A stretch of 64,000 nt of DNA from Herbiconiux daphne (GTDB lineage: Bacteria; Actinomycetota; Actinomycetes; Actinomycetales; Microbacteriaceae): the NCBI RefSeq assembly GCF_024979295.1, contig NZ_JANLCJ010000002.1:496001-560000 (forward strand). The letters run 5' to 3'. The notes beneath the pieces were generated by a model. That model was given only the letters and a program-made list of their open reading frames with translations. It was not told the DNA's origin and did not search any database. Below, one piece after another: positions 34,262 through 42,286 of this stretch (positions within the stretch are counted from its first letter, which is position 1; each line of letters starts with the position of its first letter). The translations under genes and the position numbers were made by a program.

Positions 34262-35688
34262 GCGTCGCCGACGGCGTCGGGTTCTGGTCGAAGCGCGGCC
34301 CCATCCTCATCGCTCTCATGGTCACGACCGGGCTGGTCGCGATCGACGCGACCATCCTGGCCACCGCGGTGCCCTCGATCGTCGCCGACCTCGGCGGTTT
34401 CTCGGCCTTCCCGTGGCTGTTCTCGATCTACCTGCTCGCGCAGGCGGTGTCGGTGCCGATCTATGCCAAGCTCTCCGACACGGTGGGGCGAAAGCCCATC
34501 ATCCTGATCGGCGTCGGGCTCTTCCTGCTCGGGTCGGTGCTCTGCGGGTTCGCCTGGAGCATGCCGGCGTTGATCGCGTTCCGGGCCATCCAAGGTCTCG
34601 GGGCCGGCGCCGTGCAGCCGATGGCCATCACCATCGCCGGCGACATCTACACCGTCGCCGAGCGCGCGAAGACCCAGGGCTACCTCGCGAGCGTGTGGGC
34701 CATCTCGTCGGTCGTCGGCCCGACTCTCGGCGGCGTGTTCTCGGAGTTCGTGTCGTGGCGCGGGATCATCTTCGTCAACGTGCCGCTGTGCATCCTGTCG
34801 GGCTGGATGCTGATCACCCGCTTCCACGAGAAGATCGAGAAGCGCGAGCACACCATCGACTACGCCGGCGCCATCCTGCTCACCGTGGGTATGAGCTCCA
34901 TCATCCTGGGGCTGCTCGAGGGCGGTCAGGCCTGGGCCTGGAACGCGCCCGAGAGCATCGGCGCCTTCGTGCTCGGCGGCGCCGCGCTCGTCGCGTTCGT
35001 GTTCGTCGAGAAGCGGGCGGCGGAGCCCATCCTGCCGCTCTGGGTGTTCTCGCGCCGTCTGCTCATCACCACCACCGTGCTCGCGCTCGGCGTGGGTGCC
35101 ATGCTGATCGGGCTCACGTCGTATGTGCCCACCTATCTCGAAGGGTCGATCGGCGTCTCGCCGCTCATCTCAGGGCTCGCGCTGGCCGCCCTCACCATCG
35201 GCTGGCCGGTCTCGGCGTCGCTGTCGGGCCGCATCTACACCCGCATCGGCTTCCGGTCGACGGTGCTCATCGGCGTGGTGCTGGCGGTGATCGGCTCGAT
35301 CGCGCTGGCGCTCGTCTCGGCGACCCCGTCGGTGGTGGCCGTGGCCGTCGTGTGCTTCGTCATCGGCCTGGGCTTCGGCTTCATCAACGCTCCGGGCATC
35401 ATCGCGGCGCAGTCCAGCGTGCCCTGGCACGAACGCGGGGTGGTGACCGGCACCAACCTGTTCGCGCGGTCGATCGGCAGCGCGGTGGGGGTCGCGGTGT
35501 TCGGGGCGATCGCGAACGGCATCCTCGATCAGGCGCCCGGGGGTGAGCTCGACCCCGACGCGATCATCGCGGCATCCGGAGCCGTGTTCACCGCGGTGGC
35601 GATCTGCGCGGCTCTCACCATCGCGGCCGGCCTGCTGATGCCCCGGTCGCGGGTCGAAGACGTCGAGCTGGCGCCCGCGCAGAACTGA
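34258..35688 (+). CDS. MFS drug exporter, DHA2-like
   Basis: 476 residues with GTG start overlapping the previous stop. About 14 hydrophobic helices. Diagnostic motifs: GLVAIDATILATAVPSIVADLG (motif D1), KLSDTVGRKPIILIGVGLFLLGS (motif A), GLGAGAVQPMAITIAGD and WAISSVVGPTLGGVFSEF (motif C). This is the QacA/EmrB-type proton antiporter pattern; substrate unknown. Coupled to the small protein at 33899. Confidence 0.9.
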   Translation: MSVADGVGFWSKRGPILIALMVTTGLVAIDATILATAVPSIVADLGGFSAFPWLFSIYLLAQAVSVPIYAKLSDTVGRKPIILIGVGLFLLGSVLCGFAWSMPALIAFRAIQGLGAGAVQPMAITIAGDIYTVAERAKTQGYLASVWAISSVVGPTLGGVFSEFVSWRGIIFVNVPLCILSGWMLITRFHEKIEKREHTIDYAGAILLTVGMSSIILGLLEGGQAWAWNAPESIGAFVLGGAALVAFVFVEKRAAEPILPLWVFSRRLLITTTVLALGVGAMLIGLTSYVPTYLEGSIGVSPLISGLALAALTIGWPVSASLSGRIYTRIGFRSTVLIGVVLAVIGSIALALVSATPSVVAVAVVCFVIGLGFGFINAPGIIAAQSSVPWHERGVVTGTNLFARSIGSAVGVAVFGAIANGILDQAPGGELDPDAIIAASGAVFTAVAICAALTIAAGLLMPRSRVEDVELAPAQN

Positions 35689-35758
35689 TCGGCGCACCAC
35701 CCGTGCCGAGCCGACCGGATGCCTCGCCCGCACCCGGGGTGAGCGATATCTTGGCTCT

Positions 35759-37162
35759 ATGCCCGACACGCTGACGCAGGCGACCAGCACGCCGAGCGGT
35801 GTGCCCGTGCGACGCCGCCGGCGCTTCTCGATCAACGCCGTGCTCGACAACCTGTTCTTCATCGTGGCGGGTGTGGCCTCGGTCTGGCTGGCCTACCTCG
35901 TGCTCACCGAGGGCTTCGTGTCGGGGTGGGCGCAGGTGTGGTTCTACCTCGTGTTCTGGGTGCTCGTGGCCTACATCGCGCTTCCCCGGCTGCACCGCAT
36001 CCTCACCAACATCTACGTGCCCAACTACTTCATCGGCCGCACCCGCACGAGCGACGGACTGCTCGGCGACCCGGTGAACCTCGGCCTGCTCGGGTCGGAG
36101 GAGCAGGTGCACACCGCGATGGCGGCCGCCGGATGGACCAGGGCCGACGACCTGACGCTTCGCAGCGCCAGCCGCATCGTGATGTCGACCGTGCTGCGGC
36201 GCAGCTACAACGAGGCCCCGGTGAGCCCGCTGATGCTGTTCGGCCGCAACCAGGACTTCGCCTACCAGCAAGAGGTCAAGGGCAACCCGGCGAAGCGCCA
36301 TCACGTGCGGTTCTGGCGCTGCCCCGACGGCTGGCTGCTGCCCGGAGGCCATCACACCGACTGGCTCGCGGCCGGCACCTACGATCGCGCGGTCGGCTTC
36401 TCGCTGTTCACCCTGCAAATCACGCACAAGATCGACGAGAACACCGACGTCGAGCGCGACCACATCGTGCAGACGGTGCAGGATGCCGACCCCGCGGTCT
36501 CGGTGAGGGTTCTGAAGGACTTCGCCACGGGCTATCACTCCCGCAACGGCGGCGGCGACGCGATCATCACCGACGGCGACCTGCCGATCATCGACCTGAA
36601 GGCCGTGACGCCGTCACCGGCGGCGGTGGCCGAGACCGCCGTTCCCGTGCCGACCCCGCACACGTCGGGCGACACGGAGCCCCTGCCGCAGAAGACGGTG
36701 CGACGCCCGGTGCAGACCACCTTCGGCGCGGTCGTCGTGCTGTTGCGCGCCCTGACGCCGGTGCTCATCATCCTGCTGGTCGTGTTCGACTGGGGCGGAG
36801 CGCGCGACGCGATGACGCTCGACCTCGGCGCCGACGTGCCCGACGCCATCGATCTGCGCGACACGGCCCTGTGGGCGATCATCGTCGTCACCGCGGTGTT
36901 CGGCATCGCCGAGCTGCTGTTCGGCGTCTACGTGTTCATCGGCAGCAACGTCGCCCGCATCGCGGTGCTGACCTTCAGCGTCGTGAACATCGTCATCGCC
37001 GCGGTGCAGCACTTCGCCGGCGGCCTGCCGATCACGCTCGGCACCAACCTGATCGGGGTGTCGCTCGACATCCTGATCCTGATCGCTCTCTCGAGCAGCC
37101 GTGCGCGCGACTACGCGCGTCGGCCCCGGCAGAAGGCTACGCGGCGATCGCCGCGAGGCTGA
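35759..37162 (+). CDS. LssY C-terminal domain membrane protein
   Basis: 467 residues. Two transmembrane helices near the N-terminus (about 30-75), a central soluble LssY-C-like domain (about 95-275; GLLGSEEQVHTAMAAAGWTRADDLTL, SPLMLFGRNQDFAYQQEV, RHHVRFWRCP, HKIDENTDVERDHIV), then several helices after about 320. LssY-C domains occur in envelope proteins near PAP2 phosphatases; the function is not established. Its last 26 bases overlap the convergent gene at 37137. Confidence 0.8.
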   Translation: MPDTLTQATSTPSGVPVRRRRRFSINAVLDNLFFIVAGVASVWLAYLVLTEGFVSGWAQVWFYLVFWVLVAYIALPRLHRILTNIYVPNYFIGRTRTSDGLLGDPVNLGLLGSEEQVHTAMAAAGWTRADDLTLRSASRIVMSTVLRRSYNEAPVSPLMLFGRNQDFAYQQEVKGNPAKRHHVRFWRCPDGWLLPGGHHTDWLAAGTYDRAVGFSLFTLQITHKIDENTDVERDHIVQTVQDADPAVSVRVLKDFATGYHSRNGGGDAIITDGDLPIIDLKAVTPSPAAVAETAVPVPTPHTSGDTEPLPQKTVRRPVQTTFGAVVVLLRALTPVLIILLVVFDWGGARDAMTLDLGADVPDAIDLRDTALWAIIVVTAVFGIAELLFGVYVFIGSNVARIAVLTFSVVNIVIAAVQHFAGGLPITLGTNLIGVSLDILILIALSSSRARDYARRPRQKATRRSPRG

Positions 37163-37511
37163 GGCCGGTCACCGAGAGGGCGACGACCGCCGACGCGAGG
37201 GCGACGTTCGAGAGCAGGGTCACCGGCATCCGGTGCCTGGGGATGCCCTGCACGACCGCGGACATGGCGCGGGGCCGGTCGCTGAAGGCGCCGAGCGGCT
37301 CGCCCGTGGCGTTCGTGGCGAGGAAGTGGCCGGCGCTGTACTCGACCATTCCCGCGTACTCACCCGCGCGCGACGCGACCCAGAGCTTCGCCTCGGGCGA
37401 GGCCCAGGTGACGGCCGGAGCGACCGGTGCGCGCGATGCCCCGGATCCTCCGGATGCTGCGGAGGCTCCCGATCGATCGACGACCGGACCGAGATTGCTG
37501 AGCAGCGCCAT
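37137..37511 (-). CDS. Hypothetical protein with C-terminal membrane helix
   Basis: 124 residues. Ala/Ser/Gly-rich first 40 residues, a middle soluble section (EAKLWVASRAGEYAGMVEYSAGHFLATNATGEPLGAFSDRP), and a hydrophobic C-terminal helix (VTLLSNVALASAVVALSVTGLSLAAIAA). The middle section resembles the small protein at 57343 in layout (FxATDxxxEPLGRFDT versus FLATNATGEPLGAFSD), suggesting a shared family of lineage-specific proteins. GGAAGG precedes the ATG. An inverted repeat at 37541-37556 lies in its promoter region. Confidence 0.7.
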   Translation of the reverse strand: MALLSNLGPVVDRSGASAASGGSGASRAPVAPAVTWASPEAKLWVASRAGEYAGMVEYSAGHFLATNATGEPLGAFSDRPRAMSAVVQGIPRHRMPVTLLSNVALASAVVALSVTGLSLAAIAA

Positions 37512-37540
37512 CGACGTGCCTTCCGTGCAGACGTGAAATG

Positions 37541-37556
37541 GTTAGTGGTGACTAAC
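37541..37556. promoter_or_regulatory. Inverted repeat GTTAGT-GGTG-ACTAAC
   Basis: Perfect 6-bp arms with a 4-bp spacer, 30 bp upstream of the start at 37511. Immediately after it comes CTGT-TAG-ACAG, a second short palindrome. Probably a repressor site for the gene at 37137. Confidence 0.4.
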
Positions 37557-37620
37557 TGTTAGACAGACTAGCGAAATTCACGACCCGTCGAGGGGGCTTG
37601 CGCCGGTTCGTTCCGGGATG

Positions 37621-38601
37621 CTAGGCGGCGACCTCGTCGGCGGGCATGCGCACGATCAGGGCTCCCGGGTCGACCCAGGTCTTCACCGCGATCGCCGTGC
37701 CGAAACCGTCGCCGTCGAGCTCGATCTCTTCGGGCCGGCTCAGCCGCATGACGAGCTCTTTGCCCTTGAGGTAGTTGAGTGCGCGCACCTCTTTGTCGGT
37801 GCCCATCAGGCGTCGGCCGACCGCCGTGCGGCGCAGCACGCCGTTCTCCCAGAAGATCTTGGCCATGATCTGCACCCAGCCCACGAACCCCTCGGGCCGC
37901 AGCAGCACGATGTCGAACTCGCCGTCGTCGACCGCGGCATCCGGCAGCAGCAGGATGTTCGCGGGCAACGACCCGCAGTTGCCGATCATGATGGTGTGCG
38001 CCCGCACCGAGCGGTTGCCGGCGCCGTCGAGGTTGTAGCGGATGCGCAGCTGGTTCTTGTCGCGCAGCACCTGAGCGATGGCCTTCACGTAGGCCAGCCA
38101 GCCGACCTTCGCCTTGAGGTCGTCGTCGGTCGCGGCGAGCATCTTGGCGTCGAGCCCGAGTCCGGCCATGACGAGGTAGGCGTGCTGGGTCACGGAGTCG
38201 TCGCCGTGCCGGATGCGGATGAGCCCGAGGTCGATCTTGCGGTCGGCGCCCCGGAACGCGGTCTGCAGCGAGTTCTCGACGTCGTCGAGCGTGAGGTCGA
38301 GATTGCGGGCGAGCAGGTTGCCGGTGCCCGACGGCAGCAGCGCGAGCGGCACGCCCGAGTCGTGCAGCGCCTCGGCGACCGCGCGCACGGTTCCGTCGCC
38401 GCCGGCCGCGATCACCAGGTCGGCGCCCTGCTCGAGGGCCTGCTTGGTCTGACCCTGGCCGGGGTCGTCGGCGGTGGTCTCGATCCAGATCGTCTCGCCC
38501 CAGCCCGCGGCAGCCTCTTCGGCGGCGACCGCGGAACGCAGCGCGTCGAGGTCGACCTTGATCGGGTTGTAGACGAGGGCTGCGACACGAGGCGAGTTCA
38601 T
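37621..38601 (-). CDS. Diacylglycerol kinase family lipid kinase
   Basis: 326 residues. DAGK catalytic core: LVIAAGGDGTVRAVAEAL (nucleotide loop GGDGT at about 86-90), LALLPSGTGNLLARNL, and the C-terminal domain with KIDLGLIRI and LLLPDAAVDDGEFDIVLL. It phosphorylates diacylglycerol or a related lipid such as sphingosine at the membrane. ATG 38601 starts the conserved NSPRVAALVYNPIK; a longer frame upstream overlaps the next gene. Confidence 0.9.
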   Translation of the reverse strand: MNSPRVAALVYNPIKVDLDALRSAVAAEEAAAGWGETIWIETTADDPGQGQTKQALEQGADLVIAAGGDGTVRAVAEALHDSGVPLALLPSGTGNLLARNLDLTLDDVENSLQTAFRGADRKIDLGLIRIRHGDDSVTQHAYLVMAGLGLDAKMLAATDDDLKAKVGWLAYVKAIAQVLRDKNQLRIRYNLDGAGNRSVRAHTIMIGNCGSLPANILLLPDAAVDDGEFDIVLLRPEGFVGWVQIMAKIFWENGVLRRTAVGRRLMGTDKEVRALNYLKGKELVMRLSRPEEIELDGDGFGTAIAVKTWVDPGALIVRMPADEVAA

Positions 38602-38670
38602 GATCGCGACGGTATCAGGATGCGCCAGGCCGCGCGCGCGACGGTGGCCGTAGCGGCTTGCGCCCGCGGA

Positions 38671-38740
38671 GCGGTCAGAGCTCGGGAAGCGGCGCGGTCG
38701 GAGCTCGGGCAGCGGCGCGGTCAGAGCTCGGGGAAGTCGG
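38671..38740. repeat. 23-bp x3 tandem repeat containing the nucleotidyltransferase stop codon
   Basis: Units at 38671-38693, 38694-38716 and 38717-38740, each beginning GCGGTC(A/G)GAGCTCGGG. The third is the true gene end (TCA at 38721-38723 is the stop, preceded by codons for PEL); the other two are downstream copies. Confidence 0.85.
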
Positions 38741-39590
38741 AGCCGTAGAGCGCCCGCAGGTAGGCCGTCGCGGCATCGAGATCGCCGTCCATGTAGGCGC
38801 TCACCGCCCCCCGCCCGCTCGACGCGGCCCGTTCGAGCGGGAACTGCGCCTCGATCGCCCGCGCGAGCGAGGCCGCGGCCCGCACGCTCTGGGTCTGCGA
38901 CGGGCTCGTGAGGTCGGGCAGGGGCGAGAGCGCGTCGTCGGCGAGCCGCTCCCAGAGCCAGCACTGGTCCCAGAGCAGGCTGAACGACGACTGCTGCAGC
39001 GCCTGGCGGATGGCCGCCGTCTCGAGGTAGTACGACGAGATGCCCACGTCCTGACGGTGCTTCCACACCAGCATCAGCCTGATCAGGGCGCGCACCGACC
39101 CGTCGTCGTCGATGCGCGACAGCAGCACGGTGCGCGCACCGGCGCGGTGCCGAACCCATCGGCGGGCGACATCCGGAACCCAGAGCAGATCGGAACCACC
39201 GAGCGACGACCCGGCCTCGGCCGCCGCCTCGTAGGCCGGGATCAGACGGATGCCGGGAGCCCCCAGCTGCTCCACCAGCACCGATTCGGCACTCGCGCTC
39301 ACGAGCGCGGCCGGCGCACCGGCCGCCGCCGCGCGCAGCACGTCGATCGAACGCGCGACCGATTTCGGCTTGGCTCCCCGAAGCACGACGAAGACGTCGA
39401 AGTGGCTCGATTCGCGCACCGCGGTGCCGTGGGCGAACGATCCGGTGTCGACTACGCGCAGCACCGCCGCATCCTCCATCAGCTCGTTCGCGACACGATC
39501 CCTGAGCTGCTGGGCACGCTCGACGTCGCCCGCGGTCGGGCGCACGTGTTCGGCGAATGCGTGAAAAGCCTCGGCGATGACATCGGGCAC
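38721..39590 (-). CDS. Orphan nucleotidyltransferase (Pol-beta/CD-NTase-like) with altered catalytic site
   Basis: 289 residues. The helix-turn motif GSFAHGTAVRESSHFDVFVVL (G50 to L70) aligns with the GSxARGTAxxxxSDhDhhVxL signature of Pol-beta-fold nucleotidyltransferases such as CD-NTases and OAS-like enzymes. The first catalytic Asp is His63 here; Asp65 is kept. C-terminal helices (IRLMLVWKHRQDVGISSYYLETAA) resemble the OAS/cGAS-like second domain. Loss of one metal ligand suggests reduced or no activity, or an unusual chemistry. No CBASS effector, Cap2 or Cap3 is nearby. Confidence 0.65.
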   Translation of the reverse strand: MPDVIAEAFHAFAEHVRPTAGDVERAQQLRDRVANELMEDAAVLRVVDTGSFAHGTAVRESSHFDVFVVLRGAKPKSVARSIDVLRAAAAGAPAALVSASAESVLVEQLGAPGIRLIPAYEAAAEAGSSLGGSDLLWVPDVARRWVRHRAGARTVLLSRIDDDGSVRALIRLMLVWKHRQDVGISSYYLETAAIRQALQQSSFSLLWDQCWLWERLADDALSPLPDLTSPSQTQSVRAAASLARAIEAQFPLERAASSGRGAVSAYMDGDLDAATAYLRALYGSDFPEL

Positions 39591-39667
39591 GGCGTCCTCC
39601 CGATTCCGAATGTACTCCGCGGCAGGGTCGACCAGAATGGGCGAAGAGAACGGGAGGATGACCGGTC

Positions 39668-40249
39668 ATGGCCCGATTGATCTACAGCGCCATCACGTCG
39701 CTCGACGGTTTCACCGAAGACGCGCACGGCGACTTCGACTGGAGCGCGCCCGACCCCGAGGTGCACGCGTTCGTCAACGACGCCGAGCGCCGGGTGGGCA
39801 CCTACCTCTACGGCCGCCGCATGTTCGAGACCATGCGGTTCTGGCAGAGCGTCGAGACCTCGCCCACGGCTCCCCCGTCGCCTGACGTGCCGCCCGAAGC
39901 GGTCGATTACGCGACCGTGTGGCAGGCCGCCGACAAGGTGGTCTTCTCGGCCTCGCTCCGCCCCGACGAGGTGACCACCCCGCGCACGACACTCAAGCGG
40001 GCTTTCGACGTCGCTGCGGTGCGGCAGCGAAAAGACGAGGCAACGGCCGACCTGTCGATCGGCGGACCCACCATCGCGGCGGCGGCTCTTCGCGCCGGGC
40101 TGGTCGACGAACTGCAGCTCTATCTCAACCCGGTGGTGGTGGGTGCCGGCAAGGCGGCGCTGCCCGCCAGGCTGCACGTCGACCTGCGGCTCGTCGACGA
40201 GCACCGGTTCTCGAACGGGGTGGTCTTCGTGCGCTACGCGGTGGGGTGA
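39668..40249 (+). CDS. Dihydrofolate-reductase-family protein (RibD C-terminal domain)
   Basis: 193 residues: MARLIYSAITSLDGFTEDAHGDFDW, then GTYLYGRRMFETMRFW, ADLSIGGPTIAAAALRAGLVDELQLYLNPVVVGAGKAALP. This is the NADPH-binding RibD-C/DHFR-like fold common in actinobacteria as stand-alone proteins of uncertain substrate. ATG at 39668 after GGAGGATGACCGGTC. Confidence 0.88.
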   Translation: MARLIYSAITSLDGFTEDAHGDFDWSAPDPEVHAFVNDAERRVGTYLYGRRMFETMRFWQSVETSPTAPPSPDVPPEAVDYATVWQAADKVVFSASLRPDEVTTPRTTLKRAFDVAAVRQRKDEATADLSIGGPTIAAAALRAGLVDELQLYLNPVVVGAGKAALPARLHVDLRLVDEHRFSNGVVFVRYAVG

Positions 40250-40262
40250 CGACCCCCGCTTC

Positions 40263-40904
40263 TCAGCGCCCGCGCTTCGGGTGCGCGGAGTACCGCTGGT
40301 CGGCCAGCTCCCAGAGATCGAACTCGCGCAAGCGCCGCATCCGCTCGTCGCGGTCGCGCAGGTAGTCGTCGTCGACCACGACGCGCGACACCCGTTCCAC
40401 GTCGTCGAGCCGGTTCGCCAGCTCACGACTGATCTCTCCCCAGGCCTTCTGCCGGGCATCTTCGATCAGGGCGTCGACCCATTCCGGGTCGTCGGACGCC
40501 TCGCGGATGCCCCGCGCCACATCGCGATAGACGTGCAGCCGCGCGTCGAGCAGGTCGACGTCGCGCGACTTGTAGTCGTGCTCGTGCCGGGCCGCACCCC
40601 GTGACCCCTCGGCCTCTTCGATCACCTCTTCGGCGTGCGCCTCGTTCTGCGCCTGCTCGGCAACGACGGCGTCGACCGCGTCGCGCACGAAGGCGGCCGC
40701 CCGATCGCGCGTGAACCGCTCGTCGTCGCGCAGGGCCGACACGATCAGGCGGTTCTTCAGATCCATCACGGCCGAGAATCGCGCGATGAGCATGCCATCG
40801 GCGACCGCCGCTTCGAGGTCGTCGGCCGAGAGCGCGGGAGCGTCGTCGACGGGCTTGCCCGACGCGAGCCACCGAGGTGCCCGCTCACGCCGCCGCCAGC
40901 CCAT
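40263..40904 (-). CDS. Hypothetical charged helical protein
   Basis: 213 residues starting MGWRRRERAPRWLASGKP. Almost wholly helical and highly charged, with many Arg/Asp/Glu (for example RLDDVERVSRVVVDDDYLRDRDERMRRLREFD). No signal peptide, membrane helix or catalytic motif seen. GAGGAGGG precedes the ATG at 40904; a long frame extending to 42143 is an antisense shadow of the TetR gene. Unknown function. Confidence 0.7.
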   Translation of the reverse strand: MGWRRRERAPRWLASGKPVDDAPALSADDLEAAVADGMLIARFSAVMDLKNRLIVSALRDDERFTRDRAAAFVRDAVDAVVAEQAQNEAHAEEVIEEAEGSRGAARHEHDYKSRDVDLLDARLHVYRDVARGIREASDDPEWVDALIEDARQKAWGEISRELANRLDDVERVSRVVVDDDYLRDRDERMRRLREFDLWELADQRYSAHPKRGR

Positions 40905-40978
40905 GTGCCGCCCTCCTCGACTCCCAGGATAAGCGCCACCCCGTTCGACACGCAGGCCCGATCGGCGATCTGTGGAAA

Positions 40979-41395
40979 TCACGCGCAGATGTGCTGCGAG
41001 ATCCAATCCGGGGTGTCGGCGAGGGCGAGGCGACCGGATGTCACGAGCCGAGCGAACTCGATCGCCTCGTCGCTCAGGCGCCCGTCGGCGGAGTCGGGCG
41101 CGTCGCGCCCGACGTGCACCGAGGCCCACCGTGCGAGCCGGGGACCCACTCGGGCGGCCACCGCGACGATGCCGGCGAAATGCCGGGCCTGCCCGCGGGT
41201 GCGGTCGTCGAACTCGGCGGCGAAGCCGCGGCCGGTGAGGCGGTTGCGGCCTCCGCTCGCCGCGTCGAGCATCCAGAGCGGCCCGAGCCGCACCCCGCCC
41301 GCGGCGCTGCCGAGTTCCACCAGAAAGCGGCGTGGTGACGGGTGGGCTGCCGCGAGCTCGTCGGCCAGGGCACACAGGCGGGCGCAGGCATCCAT
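40979..41395 (-). CDS. Hypothetical protein, Cys-containing
   Basis: 138 residues starting MDACARLCALADELAAAHPSP. Mixed alpha/beta with LVELGSAAGGVRLGPLWMLDAASGGRNRLTGRGFAAEFDD; ends DWISQHICA. I do not recognise a family. It is divergent from the TetR gene at 41472 and may share its regulatory region. Confidence 0.6.
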   Translation of the reverse strand: MDACARLCALADELAAAHPSPRRFLVELGSAAGGVRLGPLWMLDAASGGRNRLTGRGFAAEFDDRTRGQARHFAGIVAVAARVGPRLARWASVHVGRDAPDSADGRLSDEAIEFARLVTSGRLALADTPDWISQHICA

Positions 41396-41436
41396 CGTTC
41401 GAGCGTATCCCGATCGTCGAGCGCCGAACTTTCGCG

Positions 41437-41466
41437 TTGAGAAAAGTTTCGTTGTGTGAAAGTATT
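41437..41466 (+). promoter_or_regulatory. Promoter of the TetR gene, probably leaderless
   Basis: TTGAGA (41437-41442) and AGTATT (41461-41466) with an 18-bp spacer. A start site about seven bases later falls on the ATG at 41472, and there is no ribosome binding site. Half sites AACTTT and AAAGTT flank the -35 element and may be the TetR operator. Confidence 0.4.
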
Positions 41467-41471
41467 TGGTC

Positions 41472-42137
41472 ATGCCCGCCACCCGTCTCGCCCCCGACCC
41501 CGCGGTCGCCGCGCGCGACGACGAGCATCCGGGCCTGCGCGAGCGCAAGAAGCGCGAAACCGCGCGCGCGATCGAGGTGGCCGCCGTCGAGCTCGCCGCG
41601 GAGCATCCGTTGACCGAGATCACCATCGAGGCCATCAGCGCACGGGCCGACGTCACCAGCCGCACCTTCTTCAACTACTACGCGAGCAAAGAGGATGCGG
41701 TGCTCGGCCTGTCGAAGGCGTTCGGGCCGCCGCTCGTGCGGCCCATCGACTACGTTCCCGGGCAGCCGGTGCTCGACACCGTGATCGCCTCGGTGCGCGA
41801 CGAGTTCGCCTCGATCGACTTCGGCACGCCCGAGCTGCAGGCGAAGCGGCGTGCCGTGGTGGTCGAGAACCCGTCGCTGCTGGTGCGCGACTTCCAGACC
41901 ATGGGCGACATCGAAGAGAGCGTGGCCGTGCAGGTGATGCGGCTGCTCACCGAGGAGTGCCGGGTGCCCGAGGCCTCGCGCGAGTCGCACGCCTGGGCGA
42001 TCGTCGTGCTGGTCGGGTCGGTCATCCGCCTCGCGACCCGCACCTGGAGCCAGGAGACCCGTCACCGCCGGCCCATCACCGACCACATCGACGACGCCCG
42101 CGATCTCGTGATCGCGGCGGCACGACTCCGCACCTGA
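41472..42137 (+). CDS. TetR-family transcriptional regulator
   Basis: 221 residues. DNA-binding domain: RKKRETARAIEVAAVELAAEHPLTEITIEAISARADVTSRTFFNYYASKEDAVLG (about 25-80). The ligand domain is of the actinobacterial multidrug type. The MFS exporter at 42287 follows on the same strand after a C-rich gap of 149 bp, so this is very probably its repressor. The ATG was chosen over a TTG two codons upstream. Confidence 0.87.
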   Translation: MPATRLAPDPAVAARDDEHPGLRERKKRETARAIEVAAVELAAEHPLTEITIEAISARADVTSRTFFNYYASKEDAVLGLSKAFGPPLVRPIDYVPGQPVLDTVIASVRDEFASIDFGTPELQAKRRAVVVENPSLLVRDFQTMGDIEESVAVQVMRLLTEECRVPEASRESHAWAIVVLVGSVIRLATRTWSQETRHRRPITDHIDDARDLVIAAARLRT

Positions 42138-42286
42138 CCGCACGCCCCCGCGCCTGCCCCCGCTTCACCGCTCGCGCTGACTCGCTCCCCGCTTCACGGC
42201 TCCCCGCTCCACCGGCTTCTCGCTCCACCCGCTCCACCACTGCCCGTCAACTCCCCCGGCTTCACCCGACACCCCGAGGAACAACC

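Noticed and set aside
38721..39590. A CBASS anti-phage system based on the CD-NTase-like gene
   Set aside because: One catalytic Asp is lost and no effector, E1/E2 or JAB gene is adjacent; neighbours are a lipid kinase and a RibD-like reductase.
40904..42143. Extended version of the hypothetical gene at 40263
   Set aside because: The extra part is antisense to the TetR gene and to the gene at 40979; the ATG at 40904 has a clear ribosome binding site.
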